Positions 15,028 to 24,353 of a DNA stretch of 64,000 nucleotides are shown piece by piece; the first letter of the stretch is position 1; every line of letters starts with the position of its first letter. Made by a program: the position numbers and the translations under genes. Origin of the DNA: Ralstonia pickettii (lineage in GTDB: Bacteria > Pseudomonadota > Gammaproteobacteria > Burkholderiales > Burkholderiaceae); assembly GCF_030582395.1 (NCBI RefSeq), contig NZ_CP104382.1, positions 496,001 through 560,000 of the forward strand. Direction: 5' to 3'. The notes beneath the pieces are model-generated. The model was given only the letters and a program-made list of their open reading frames with translations, was not told the origin of the DNA and searched no databases.

Positions 15028-17583
15028 ATGACCATGAAGATCGTCGTCATTGGCCACGGAATGGTGGGCCACAAATTTCTGGAAAGCCTGCTGCATGCAC
15101 CCGGCCATCACCTGCAAGTGACGGTGCTGTGCGAAGAGCCGCGCCCCGCCTACGACCGCGTGCATCTGTCGGAATTCTTCACGGGCAAGACGGCGGAAGA
15201 CCTCTCGCTCGTGGCGCCGGGCTTCTTTGATCGCGATGACGTGGTGCTCAAACTCAACGCCCGCGCGACCGCCATCGACACCATTGCCAAAACGGTCACC
15301 GCCTCTACCGGCGAGGTGCTGCCGTACGACAAGCTCGTCATCGCGTCGGGCTCGTCGCCGTTCGTGCCGCCCGTACCGGGCCGCGACCGCAAGGACTGCT
15401 TCGTCTATCGCACCATCGAAGACCTCGAAGCGATGGCCGAGTGCGGTCAGCGTGCCAAGACGGGCGTCGTCATCGGCGGTGGCCTGCTGGGGCTGGAATG
15501 CGCCAAGGCGCTGCGCGACATGAACCTGCAAACGCACGTAGTCGAATTTGCCGGACGCCTGATGGCGATGCAGGTGGACGACGGCGGCGGCCGCATGCTG
15601 CGCCGGAAGATCGAAGACCTGGGCGTGACCGTCCACACGCAGAAGAACACGTCGGAAATCGTCGACGGCGAAACGGCGACGCATCGCCTGAATTTTGCCG
15701 ACGGCACGCACCTGGAAGCCGACATGGTCGTCTTCTCGGCCGGCATCCGACCGCGGGATGAACTGGCGCGCGCTTGCGGGCTGGAGGTGGGCGAGCGCGG
15801 CGGCATCGTGATCGACTCCGAATGCCGTACCTCCGCGCCGGATGTGTACGCGATTGGCGAATGCGCACTGTGGGGCGGCAAGGTCTACGGCCTGGTTGCG
15901 CCCGGCTACGAGATGGCGCGCATCACCGCCAAGCAGATCCTGGCCGCCGACGATGCGTCGGAGTTCAACGGCGCCGACATGAGCACCAAGCTCAAGCTGA
16001 TGGGCGTGGACGTCGCCAGCCTGGGCGATGCGCAGGGCGTGACGCCGGGCAGCCGCAGCGTGCAGTTCACAGACGAGCGCAAGCAGATCTACAAGAAGCT
16101 GGTGGTATCGGAAGACGGCAAGTATTTGCTGGGCGGCGTGCTGGTGGGCGATGCGGCCGAATACGGCACGCTGCTGCAGATGATGCTCAACCGCATCGAA
16201 CTGCCCGAGGCGCCGGAATTCCTGATCCTGCCGCAGGCCGATGGCAATGCACGCCCGGCGCTGGGTGTGGATGCACTGCCCGACAGCGCGCAGATCTGCT
16301 CGTGCAACGACGTGTCCAAGGGCGCGCTGTGCCAGGCCGTGTGTGCTGGCGCCACGTCCGTGGGCGCACTCAAGGATGCGACAAAGGCCGGCACCTCGTG
16401 CGGCGGCTGCGTGCCGCTCATGACGCAGGTGATGAAGGCCGAGATGAAGAAACAGGGCCTGGCGGTCAACAACCACATCTGCGAGCACTTTCCGTATTCG
16501 CGTCAGGAGCTGTATCACCTGGTACGCGTGGGCCGCATCCAGTCGTTCGACGCGCTGCTGGAAGCGCACGGCAGCGGCATGGGCTGCGACATCTGCAAGC
16601 CGGCTGTTGCGAGCATCCTTGCTTCGTGCTGGAACGACTTCGTGCTCAAGAAAGAGCACGCCAGCCTGCAGGATTCCAACGACTACTTTCTCGCCAACAT
16701 CCAGAAAGACGGGACGTACTCCGTGGTGCCGCGCATGCCGGGCGGCGAGGTCACGGCAGACGGGCTGATCGCCGTAGGCCAGGTCGCCAAGAAATACGGC
16801 CTGTACACCAAGATCACGGGCGGCCAGCGTGTGGATCTGTTCGGCGCGCGGCTGGAGCAGTTGCCGCTGATCTGGGAAGAGCTGATCGCGGCCGGCTTCG
16901 AGTCGGGTCACGCGTATGGCAAATCGCTGCGCACGGTGAAGTCGTGCGTAGGATCGACGTGGTGCCGCTATGGCGTGGGCGATTCGGTGGGTTTTGCGAT
17001 TGCGCTGGAGAACCGCTACAAGGGCCTGCGCTCGCCGCACAAGATCAAGTTCGGCGTCTCCGGCTGCACGCGGGAATGCGCCGAAGCGCAAGGCAAGGAC
17101 GTCGGCATCATCGCCACCGAGAAGGGCTGGAACCTGTATGTGTGCGGCAACGGTGGCATGAAGCCCCGCCATGCCGAACTGCTGGCGGCAGACCTCGATC
17201 AGGAAACGCTCATCAAGTATGTCGACCGCTTCCTGATGTTCTACGTGCGCACGGCCGACCGCCTGCAACGCACGAGCACATGGCGCGACAACCTCGAAGG
17301 CGGTCTCGACTATCTGAAGGATGTGGTGATCAACGACAAGCTGGGCATCGTGGCGGAACTCGAAGCCGAGATGCAGCACGTGGTCGACACCTACCAGGAC
17401 GAATGGAAGACGGCTGTGACGAACCCTGACGTGCGCAAGCGCTTCCGCCACTTCGTCAACAGCGAAGCGAAGGATGCGAATGTCGTCTTCGTCGAAGAAC
17501 GCGGCCAGATCCGCCCGGCCTCGGTCGAGGAGCGTGCCAAGACGCGGCCCGTGCGCATTCCTGTCGTTGCTGAGGCCGCTTGA
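15028..17583 (+). CDS. nirB: Assimilatory nitrite reductase [NAD(P)H], large subunit
   Basis: An 851-residue sirohaem enzyme that reduces nitrite to ammonium with NAD(P)H in the cytoplasm. Domains in order: FAD/NAD(P) oxidoreductase with GHGMVG at 9-14 and a second dinucleotide fold near 149-154; a BFD-type [2Fe-2S] domain with Cys 424, 426, 458 and 461; a further Cys pair in GCDICKP; then the ferredoxin-like and sirohaem/[4Fe-4S] domains with Cys 640, 646, 680 and 684. All ligands are intact and length matches NirB. AAAGAGGA precedes the ATG. It lies between the transporter gene and nirD. Sirohaem synthase is not in this window. Confidence 0.97.
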   Translation: MTMKIVVIGHGMVGHKFLESLLHAPGHHLQVTVLCEEPRPAYDRVHLSEFFTGKTAEDLSLVAPGFFDRDDVVLKLNARATAIDTIAKTVTASTGEVLPYDKLVIASGSSPFVPPVPGRDRKDCFVYRTIEDLEAMAECGQRAKTGVVIGGGLLGLECAKALRDMNLQTHVVEFAGRLMAMQVDDGGGRMLRRKIEDLGVTVHTQKNTSEIVDGETATHRLNFADGTHLEADMVVFSAGIRPRDELARACGLEVGERGGIVIDSECRTSAPDVYAIGECALWGGKVYGLVAPGYEMARITAKQILAADDASEFNGADMSTKLKLMGVDVASLGDAQGVTPGSRSVQFTDERKQIYKKLVVSEDGKYLLGGVLVGDAAEYGTLLQMMLNRIELPEAPEFLILPQADGNARPALGVDALPDSAQICSCNDVSKGALCQAVCAGATSVGALKDATKAGTSCGGCVPLMTQVMKAEMKKQGLAVNNHICEHFPYSRQELYHLVRVGRIQSFDALLEAHGSGMGCDICKPAVASILASCWNDFVLKKEHASLQDSNDYFLANIQKDGTYSVVPRMPGGEVTADGLIAVGQVAKKYGLYTKITGGQRVDLFGARLEQLPLIWEELIAAGFESGHAYGKSLRTVKSCVGSTWCRYGVGDSVGFAIALENRYKGLRSPHKIKFGVSGCTRECAEAQGKDVGIIATEKGWNLYVCGNGGMKPRHAELLAADLDQETLIKYVDRFLMFYVRTADRLQRTSTWRDNLEGGLDYLKDVVINDKLGIVAELEAEMQHVVDTYQDEWKTAVTNPDVRKRFRHFVNSEAKDANVVFVEERGQIRPASVEERAKTRPVRIPVVAEAA

Positions 17584-17609
17584 GCCTGATAGAGGAAGAG
17601 GAGGACTCC

Positions 17610-17948
17610 ATGCAAGCATCCCGTTGGACGCCCATCTGTGCCTTGGACGACATCGTGCCCAACACCGGCGTCTGCGCGCTGGTGGAAGGTGACCAGGTTG
17701 CCGTGTTCCGTGTCGGCGGCAACACGACGCAAGGCGTGTACGCCATCGGCAACTACGATCCGAACTCCGACGCCGCCGTGCTTTCGCGCGGCTTGGTCGG
17801 CAATCTGGGAGAGCGCATCGTCGTGGCGTCGCCCATCTACAAGCAGCATTTCGACCTGACCACGGGCGAGTGCCTGGAAGCGCCGGCCAACTCTGTGCAC
17901 GCGTACGCGACCAAGGTCGAGAACGGTACCGTCTGGGTGGGGGTGTGA
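17610..17948 (+). CDS. nirD: Nitrite reductase [NAD(P)H], small subunit
   Basis: A 112-residue NirD, the Rieske-fold small subunit that associates with NirB. Matching features are WTPICALDDIVPNTGVCALV at the start, the central VYAIGNYDPNSDAAVLSRGL and the end segment HAYATKVENGTVWV. As is usual for NirD, the Cys-His Rieske ligands are absent. A strong AGGAGG-type site precedes the ATG, 26 bp after nirB. The stop is followed after 2 bp by the next gene, so the genes are co-transcribed. Confidence 0.95.
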   Translation: MQASRWTPICALDDIVPNTGVCALVEGDQVAVFRVGGNTTQGVYAIGNYDPNSDAAVLSRGLVGNLGERIVVASPIYKQHFDLTTGECLEAPANSVHAYATKVENGTVWVGV

Positions 17949-17950
17949 GC

Positions 17951-19177
17951 ATGACGTCGGCGCGCCCCAAGCTGGTCGTCATTGGCAACGGAATGGCCGG
18001 CATGCGCACGGTCGAAGAATTGCTCAAGCTCGCGCCGGACCTGTACGACATCACCGTGTTTGGCGAAGAGCCGCACGGCAACTACAACCGCATCCTGCTC
18101 TCGCCGGTGCTGGCAGGGGAGAAGCAGGTTGACGACATCATGCTCAACACGCGTGAGTGGTACGACCAGAACCGCATCACGTTGCACGCCGGTGACCCGG
18201 TCGTCGCCATCGACCGCCCGCGCCGCACGCTGCGCTCACGCGACGGCGTGGAGATGCGCTACGACCGCCTGTTGATCGCCACCGGCTCGCGCCCGTTCAT
18301 CCTGCCGGTGCCGGGGCACCTGCTGCCGGGCGTGATCGCCTTCCGCGACATCCAGGACGTGGAGACGATGCTGGAGGCCGCGCGCAACCACCGGCATGCG
18401 GTCGTCATCGGCGGCGGCCTGCTCGGGCTCGAAGCGGCCAACGGTCTGATGCGCCAAGGCATGGATGTGACGGTCGTGCACCTGCCCGACACGCTGATGG
18501 AGCGACAACTGGACAAGCCCGCCGCGCAGTTGCTGCAGAAGGCGCTGGAAGCCAAGGGCCTGCGCTTCCTGCTGGGCGCGCACACGGCGGAGCTGCTTGG
18601 TACCGACCGCGTGAGCGCCGTGCGCTTCAAGGACGGCACCCAGATTCCCGCCGACCTCGTGGTCATGACTGCCGGCGTCCGCCCCAATATTGAGCTGGCC
18701 AAGGCCGCCGGCCTGCATTGCGAGCGCGCCATCATCGTTGACGACACGCTGCAGACCTACGACCCGCGCATCTACGCCGTGGGCGAATGCGTGCAGCACC
18801 GCAGCGCAACGTTCGGCCTCGTTGCACCCATCTGGGACCAGGCCCGCGTGTGCGCCGCGCACTTGGCCGGCGCCGGGCACCGCCGCTACGTTCAGCAAGC
18901 CACGGCCACCAAGTTGAAGGTCACCGGCGTGGACTTGTATTCGGCGGGCGATTTCATCGGCGGCGACGGCACCGAAGACATCGTGCTGCGCGACCCGCGC
19001 CGCGGCGTCTACAAGCGCCTGGTGCTGAAGGAAGACCGTATCGTCGGCGCAGTCCTTTACGGCGATGTAGCAGACGGCCCGTGGTACTTCGACCTGATCC
19101 AACGCGAGGTGCCGATCACGTCGATCCGCCAGCGCCTGTTGTTTGGCCGAGCGCTCTGCGAAGCGGAAGCCGCGTAA
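17951..19177 (+). CDS. FAD/NAD(P)-dependent oxidoreductase of the nitrate-assimilation operon (NasB-like)
   Basis: A 408-residue two-dinucleotide-domain flavoprotein. GNGMAG (12-17) binds FAD, and IGGGLLGLEAANGL (about 154-167) binds NAD(P)H. The C-terminal NirB-like domain ends in YGDVADGPWYFDLI. It resembles the N-terminal half of NirB but lacks the [2Fe-2S] and sirohaem domains. Proteins of this kind deliver NAD(P)H electrons to the assimilatory nitrate reductase, whose gene follows after the repeat element. That partner role is inferred from position and family. The start is 2 bp after the nirD stop. Confidence 0.85.
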   Translation: MTSARPKLVVIGNGMAGMRTVEELLKLAPDLYDITVFGEEPHGNYNRILLSPVLAGEKQVDDIMLNTREWYDQNRITLHAGDPVVAIDRPRRTLRSRDGVEMRYDRLLIATGSRPFILPVPGHLLPGVIAFRDIQDVETMLEAARNHRHAVVIGGGLLGLEAANGLMRQGMDVTVVHLPDTLMERQLDKPAAQLLQKALEAKGLRFLLGAHTAELLGTDRVSAVRFKDGTQIPADLVVMTAGVRPNIELAKAAGLHCERAIIVDDTLQTYDPRIYAVGECVQHRSATFGLVAPIWDQARVCAAHLAGAGHRRYVQQATATKLKVTGVDLYSAGDFIGGDGTEDIVLRDPRRGVYKRLVLKEDRIVGAVLYGDVADGPWYFDLIQREVPITSIRQRLLFGRALCEAEAA

Positions 19178-19240
19178 TGAACACCGGCAAGACGCGAAAC
19201 CGGCAACACCCTTTGCACGCCGCCGGTGTGGCCGTTGAAG

Positions 19241-19437
19241 CCCTAGATGGCGCCTTGAATTTATGTAAGCGGGCGGAAAAAGGAAGGAGGCTTGTTTGAG
19301 CGAAGCGAGTTTGCCTCCTTCCCCGTCCGGTTACATAAATTCAAGGGGAAGTCGCCATCTCGGGCGCGCCTTTCTTTGCTTACTTTCTTTGGCAAGACAA
19401 AGAAAGTGAGTCGCCCCCGGCAGGGGGTGAAACAAGG
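19241..19437 (+). repeat. Hairpin repeat element, copy 1 (inside the nas operon)
   Basis: A structured element of about 195 bp. From the left: CTAGATGGCGCC, arm TTGAATTTATGTAA, inner arm GGAAGGAGGC, a loop region, inner arm GCCTCCTTCC, arm TTACATAAATTCAA, then GTCGCCATC. A tail follows with its own hairpin (ACTTTCTTTG/CAAAGAAAGT). Copy 2 is at 60157-60344 in opposite orientation, with an identical tail and compensating arm changes. Similar AAAGAAAG-rich repeats are common in Burkholderiaceae genomes. It contains no protein-like frame. It fills the 290-bp gap between the flavoprotein gene and nasA. Confidence 0.8.
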
Positions 19438-19467
19438 GGTGCACGACAAACGCACAGCAATACGGAA

Positions 19468-22209
19468 ATGACGATGACCACCATCCCCATCCACCCAGCA
19501 ACGAACGCCGTACGCACCACCTGCCCCTACTGCGGCGTCGGCTGCGGCGTGCTCGCGACCCCGCAGGCGGATGGCAGCGTCAGCATTCAAGGCGATCCAA
19601 CGCACCCCGCCAACGCAGGGCGCCTGTGCGTGAAGGGCTCCGCGCTGGGAGAAACCGTCAGCCTAGAAGGCCGCCTCCTGTATCCCGCCATCCGCCAACG
19701 CTCGCATGACCTCGACGCCCCCATTGCCCCGCTGCAGCGCGTGACTTGGGACACCGCGCTCGACACCGTCGGCCAGGGTTTCCGCCGCATCATCGACGAA
19801 CACGGCCCCGATGCGGTCGCGCTCTACGTCTCCGGCCAGCTCCTGACCGAGGACTACTACGTCGCCAACAAGCTGATGAAGGGCTTCATCGGCACGGCCA
19901 ACATCGATACGAACTCTCGGCTGTGCATGTCGTCGGCCGTGGCGGGGCATAAGCGCGCGTTTGGCGAAGACCTCGTGCCCGTCTGCTATGACGATCTGGA
20001 AATGGCGGATCTCATCGTGTTTGTCGGCTCGAACACGGCGTGGTGCCACCCGATCCTGTTCCAGCGCATCGTGCGCGCCAAGGAAGCGCGGCCCGAGATG
20101 AAAGTGGTGGTGGTCGACCCGCGCCACACAGCCACGTGCGAGCTGGCCGATCTGCATCTGCCCATCAAGCCCGGTACCGATGTGCGGCTGTTCAACGGCC
20201 TGCTGTCGTTCCTCTCGCGGCGTGGTGTGGTGGACAGGAATTTCGTCACGCTGCATACCAACGGCCCGGACGCCGCGCTGGAAGCTGCCGGCACCGAGAG
20301 CCACGATGTTGAAGCCGTCGCCAAGGCATGCAAGCTCAAGCTCGACGATCTGCTGACCTTCTACAGCTGGTTTGCCGATACCGAACGCACCATCACGGCG
20401 TTTTCGATGGGCGTGAATCAATCGACGGCGGGCACGGACAAGGTCAACAGCATCATCAACTGCCACTTGCTCACGGGCCGTATCGGCCGCGCGGGCATGG
20501 GGCCGTTTTCGATTACCGGCCAGCCGAATGCGATGGGCGGCCGCGAAGTCGGCGGTCTGGCCAACATGCTGGCCGCGCATATGGAGCTGAATGATCCGTC
20601 GCATCGCGACCTCGTGCAAACGTTCTGGGCGTCGCCGCGCATGGCCGACAAGATGGGCCTCAAGGCGGTCGACCTGTTCAATGCCATTGAAGACGGGCGC
20701 GTCAAGGCCGTGTGGATCATCGGCACCAATCCGGTGGTCAGCCTGCCTGATGCGGACCAGGCGCGCCGTGCGCTGGCCAAGTGCGAACTCGTCGTCGCTT
20801 CCGACATCGTTGAAGCTACCGACACGACCGTGCTGGCCGATATCCTGCTGCCCGCGCTCGGCTGGGGCGAGAAAGACGGCACGGTGACGAACTCCGAACG
20901 CCGCATCTCGCGCCAGCGCGCCTTTCTGCCGGCACCCGGCGAGGCGCGCGCCGACTGGGACGTCATCGCCGACGTCGCTCGCCGCATGGGATACGACGGC
21001 TTCGATTTCAAAAGCCCCGGCGATGTGTTTGATGAACACGCACGCCTGTCCGCCTACGCGAACGATGCAAGCGGCATTCGCCGGGCCTTCCACCTCGGCG
21101 GCCTGGCGGGGCTCGATGCCGGAGCATACGACGGCATGTCGCCCGTGCAATGGCCCATCGCAACGTCGGGCAACAGCGAAGCGCGCCTCTTCAGCGATGG
21201 CCATTTCGCTCACGCCGATGGTCGTGCGCGTTTCGTGCCGACGCCCGCGCGCGCGCCGGCGCATGCGGTCGATGGCGACTATCCGCTCATCCTGAACACC
21301 GGCCGCGTGCGCGACCAATGGCACACCATGACGCGCACCGGTCGCGCCCCCAAGCTGGCCGACCACGTGCCCGAACCGTTTGTCGATCTGCACCCGCACG
21401 ATGCGCTGCTGGCTGGCGTGCGCGAAGGCAACCTGGCACGCGTGTCGTCGCGTTGGGGCAGCGTGGTGGCGCGTGTGCGCATGACGGGCGGCATCGCGCG
21501 CGGCAGCGTGTTCGTGCCGATCCACTGGAACGGCCAGTTTGCTTCCGATGCGCGCGTCGGTGCGGTCGTCAATCCCGTGGTCGACCCGGTATCCGGCGAG
21601 CCGGAGTTCAAGCACACGCCGGTGATGGTTGAGCCGTTCGATGTGGCGTGGCACGGCTTTGTCCTCTCGCGCAGCGCACTCGACACCGACGATGCAACGT
21701 GGTGGACGCGGATTCAGGGCAAGCAATTCGTGCGCTATGAGCTGGCCGGCCGGCAGCAACTGGACTCGGTACACGATTGGGCGCGCGCGCTGCTTGGCGT
21801 GACCGATCCGCACGCCGACTGGCTTGAATACGAAGACGCCACCGCGCGTGTCTACCGCGCCGTACACGTGGTGGACGACCGCATCGAAGCCTGCGTGTTT
21901 CTTTCACCGCGCCCGGATCTGCCGTCGCGCAACTGGCTGGCAGGCCTGTTTGCGCAAGAGCGCCTGGAAGACGTCGATCGCGCGGGCGTGCTGCTCGGCC
22001 AGCCGATCGAAGCGGGCGTCGATGTGGGGCCGACCGTCTGCTCCTGCTTTGGCGTGGGCCGCAACACCATCTGCGATGCGATTCGCACCAAGGGCCTGCA
22101 ATCCACTGGTGAAATCACGGCCTGCCTGAAAGCGGGCGGCAATTGCGGCTCGTGCGTGCCGGAGCTGAAGCGGTTGCTGATGGAGGCGCGCGTGCAGCAG
22201 GCGGCGTGA
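19468..22209 (+). CDS. nasA: Assimilatory nitrate reductase, catalytic subunit
   Basis: A 913-residue cytoplasmic molybdenum enzyme that reduces nitrate to nitrite. The N-terminal [4Fe-4S] ligands are Cys 19, 22, 26 and 54 (CPYCGVGCGVL, then GRLCVKG). Cys 153 in TNSRLCMSSAVAGHKR is the expected molybdenum ligand. Molybdopterin-binding segments such as NSIINCHLLTGRIGRAGMGP follow. Residues from about 855 form a BFD-like [2Fe-2S] domain (Cys 858, 860, 893, 896), the usual C-terminal extension of NADH-linked Nas enzymes. No signal peptide is present, which excludes NapA. Electrons probably come from the flavoprotein encoded upstream. The operon ends here. Confidence 0.96.
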   Translation: MTMTTIPIHPATNAVRTTCPYCGVGCGVLATPQADGSVSIQGDPTHPANAGRLCVKGSALGETVSLEGRLLYPAIRQRSHDLDAPIAPLQRVTWDTALDTVGQGFRRIIDEHGPDAVALYVSGQLLTEDYYVANKLMKGFIGTANIDTNSRLCMSSAVAGHKRAFGEDLVPVCYDDLEMADLIVFVGSNTAWCHPILFQRIVRAKEARPEMKVVVVDPRHTATCELADLHLPIKPGTDVRLFNGLLSFLSRRGVVDRNFVTLHTNGPDAALEAAGTESHDVEAVAKACKLKLDDLLTFYSWFADTERTITAFSMGVNQSTAGTDKVNSIINCHLLTGRIGRAGMGPFSITGQPNAMGGREVGGLANMLAAHMELNDPSHRDLVQTFWASPRMADKMGLKAVDLFNAIEDGRVKAVWIIGTNPVVSLPDADQARRALAKCELVVASDIVEATDTTVLADILLPALGWGEKDGTVTNSERRISRQRAFLPAPGEARADWDVIADVARRMGYDGFDFKSPGDVFDEHARLSAYANDASGIRRAFHLGGLAGLDAGAYDGMSPVQWPIATSGNSEARLFSDGHFAHADGRARFVPTPARAPAHAVDGDYPLILNTGRVRDQWHTMTRTGRAPKLADHVPEPFVDLHPHDALLAGVREGNLARVSSRWGSVVARVRMTGGIARGSVFVPIHWNGQFASDARVGAVVNPVVDPVSGEPEFKHTPVMVEPFDVAWHGFVLSRSALDTDDATWWTRIQGKQFVRYELAGRQQLDSVHDWARALLGVTDPHADWLEYEDATARVYRAVHVVDDRIEACVFLSPRPDLPSRNWLAGLFAQERLEDVDRAGVLLGQPIEAGVDVGPTVCSCFGVGRNTICDAIRTKGLQSTGEITACLKAGGNCGSCVPELKRLLMEARVQQAA

Positions 22210-22244
22210 CTGCACGTCACGCTGCGCGCGATAGCGCTTTTATG

Positions 22245-22283
22245 CCCGGGTAATATTGACACCCAATTAAACCCGGGTAGAAT
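22245..22283 (+). promoter_or_regulatory. Sigma-70 promoter with paired CCCGGG operator-like boxes
   Basis: TTGACA (22256-22261), 16 bp, TAGAAT (22278-22283) form a strong promoter 35 bp before the DUF2239 start. Two boxes, CCCGGGTAAT and ATTAAACCCGGGT, form an inverted repeat across the -35 and spacer with centres 26 bp apart. Repressor control of the DUF2239-MATE operon is the obvious reading. Confidence 0.6.
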
Positions 22284-22318
22284 GAGTTCCTGTTGAAACT
22301 TCAGCAGGAGCGTTTCTC

Positions 22319-22933
22319 ATGGATGCCGCAGCAACCTACGCGTGCACGGCGTTTGCCGGCACGCAGCGCCTGGCCGCCGGGCCCGTCCGCGACGTCGCCC
22401 GGGCCGTCAAGATCCACGTCGATGCACACCCCGAATCGCAGGTGCTGGTGTTCGACAACACCACCGCGCAGCCGGTGGAATTCGACTTGCGCGGCACGGT
22501 GGAAGACGTGCTTGGCCGCCTCGATCGCGCCGCGCCATCTACCACGCAACCCGCTGAACCCGAAAGCCGCCCGCGTGGCCCTGGCCGCCCAAAGCTCGGC
22601 GTGATTGCGCGTGAGGTCACCTTGCTGCCACGCCACTGGGACTGGCTGGCCGCTCAGCCGGGCGGGGCGTCGGTTACCCTGCGCAAGCTGGTGGAAGACG
22701 CACGCCGCGCCGCCGAAGGCGCAAACCGCCGACGCGAGGCCCAAGAGGCTGCTTACCGCTTCATGTCGGCCTTGGCCGGCAATGCCGCACGCTTTGAAGA
22801 CGCCACGCGCGCCTTGTTTGCCGCAGATGCCACGGCGTTCGAATCCTTCACCCAATCCTGGCCCGCCGATGTGCGCGATTTTGCGCGCGAACTGGCGAGC
22901 CGGGCATTCCAACCTCAACAGGAGGCTGCATGA
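22319..22933 (+). CDS. DUF2239 family protein
   Basis: A 204-residue soluble protein of the DUF2239 family. It begins TYACTAFAGTQRLAAGPV, has a Pro/Arg-rich hinge RPRGPGRPKLGVIAREVTLL near the middle, and ends in a helical region rich in Ala and Arg (RKLVEDARRAAEGANRRREA). The GRPKLG segment is AT-hook-like, so nucleic-acid binding is conceivable but unproven. AGGAG precedes the ATG. Its stop overlaps the MATE start (ATGA), so the two are translationally coupled, and a regulator-like or accessory role for the pump is a fair guess. Confidence 0.85.
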   Translation: MDAAATYACTAFAGTQRLAAGPVRDVARAVKIHVDAHPESQVLVFDNTTAQPVEFDLRGTVEDVLGRLDRAAPSTTQPAEPESRPRGPGRPKLGVIAREVTLLPRHWDWLAAQPGGASVTLRKLVEDARRAAEGANRRREAQEAAYRFMSALAGNAARFEDATRALFAADATAFESFTQSWPADVRDFARELASRAFQPQQEAA

Positions 22934-24297
22934 CAGCGCCTGCTGCTCGCCCGTTGTGGCGAACATTCATTGCATTTCTCGGCCCGCTGATCCTGGCTAA
23001 CATCCTGCAATCGTTGTCGGGCACGCTTAACAACGTCTATGTGGGGCACATGCTGGGCGTGAAGGCGCTGGCTGCGGTGTCGGCGTTCTTCCCGATCCTG
23101 TTCTTCTTCATCGCCTTCATCATCGGGCTTGGGTCCGGTGCGGCGGTGCTGATCGGGCAGGCGTGGGGCGCCAAGAAGCCTGAGGCGGTCAAGACCGTGG
23201 CCGGGACAACGTTGTCGGTGGGCTTCATCGTCGGGCTGGCGGTGGCACTGCTGGGCGGCCCCTTCGCCAACGCGCTGCTGGGGTGGCTCGGCACGCCGGC
23301 CGATATCCTGCAAGACGCCACGCTCTACGCCAGCGTCATGCTCTATGCCATGCCGGGCCTGTTCGTCTATCTGCTGGCCACGGCGATGATGCGCGGCGTG
23401 GGCGATACGCGCACGCCGCTGCGCACCCTCGCGCTGTCGACGGCGATCGGGCTCGTGCTGACGCCAACCTTCATTCGCGGCTGGTTCGGCTTGCCGCAAC
23501 TGGGCGTGGCAAGCGGCGCCGCGGCGACCATCATCTCGTTCACGGTCGCGCTGGTGTGGCTCGCGTTCTTCCTCCGCCGCCGCAACCATCCGCTTGCGCC
23601 AGACGCCGTGCTGGCGCGGCATCTGTGGGTCGATCTGGGTGTGCTCAAAACCGTGCTGAAGATCGGCGTGCCGACGGGCGTGCAGCTGGTGGTCATCTCG
23701 ATTGCCGAGCTGGCGCTGCTGTCCTTCGTCAACGGCTTCGGCTCCGACGCGACGGCCGCATACGGCGCCGGCACGCAGATCATCAGCTACGTGCAGTTTC
23801 CCGCCATGTCGATTGCGATTACGGCGTCCATCCTGGGTGCGCAGGCCATCGGTGCGGGCAATACGGAGCGGCTCGATGCCATCACGCGCACCGGGCTGTG
23901 GCTCAACGTTGCGATTACCGGTGTGCTGGTGCTGATGGCGTTGCTGTTTTCGCGCGCGGTCATCGGCTGGTTCACCACCAGCGCAGAAGTGATGAGCCTT
24001 GCCCAGAGCCTGCTGCATATCTCGCTGTGGAGTTCGGTCATCTTTGGCATGGCGAGCGTGTTCTCGGGCGTGATGCGCTCGAGCGGCACGGTGATGGCGC
24101 CCACGGCCATTTCCATCCTCGCCATCGCGGCGGTGGAAGTGCCGGTGGCCTGGGTGCTGAGCCGGCATATCGGCACCGATGGCATCTGGGCTGCATACCC
24201 GGCCGCGTTCCTTGCCATGTTCGTGATGCAGGGGCTGTATTACGCGCTCGTGTGGCGCCGCCGCGCGCAGCGGTTCGGCATCCGCCGCATGGTTTGA
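22930..24297 (+). CDS. MATE-family multidrug efflux transporter
   Basis: A 455-residue MATE (NorM/DinF-like) antiporter with 12 predicted spans in two six-helix bundles. Family segments are GPLILANILQSLSGTLNNVYVG at the N-terminus, MMRGVGDTRTPL (about residues 151-162) and the second-half equivalent VMRSSGTVMAPT. It exports cationic compounds by proton or sodium exchange. It is coupled to the DUF2239 gene by a four-base overlap and converges with the MFS gene. Substrate is unknown. Confidence 0.92.
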   Translation: MTAPAARPLWRTFIAFLGPLILANILQSLSGTLNNVYVGHMLGVKALAAVSAFFPILFFFIAFIIGLGSGAAVLIGQAWGAKKPEAVKTVAGTTLSVGFIVGLAVALLGGPFANALLGWLGTPADILQDATLYASVMLYAMPGLFVYLLATAMMRGVGDTRTPLRTLALSTAIGLVLTPTFIRGWFGLPQLGVASGAAATIISFTVALVWLAFFLRRRNHPLAPDAVLARHLWVDLGVLKTVLKIGVPTGVQLVVISIAELALLSFVNGFGSDATAAYGAGTQIISYVQFPAMSIAITASILGAQAIGAGNTERLDAITRTGLWLNVAITGVLVLMALLFSRAVIGWFTTSAEVMSLAQSLLHISLWSSVIFGMASVFSGVMRSSGTVMAPTAISILAIAAVEVPVAWVLSRHIGTDGIWAAYPAAFLAMFVMQGLYYALVWRRRAQRFGIRRMV

Positions 24298-24353
24298 CGC
24301 CACCGCTGCCGGCTGATCGAGAGGCGGCGTGGTGGTCGCGATGCCAATGCGGC

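Noticed and set aside
14491..18081. Very long open frame on the minus strand opposite narK-nirBD
   Set aside because: It is the antisense of intact, well-conserved nitrate genes. Its composition is Arg/His/Ala-rich with no domain; long antisense frames are expected at this GC content.
19241..19437. Repeat element read as an insertion-sequence end or MITE with target duplication
   Set aside because: No terminal inverted repeats with flanking duplications could be identified and no transposase is present; the conserved feature is the internal hairpin. A mobile origin is not excluded, but it is not supported.
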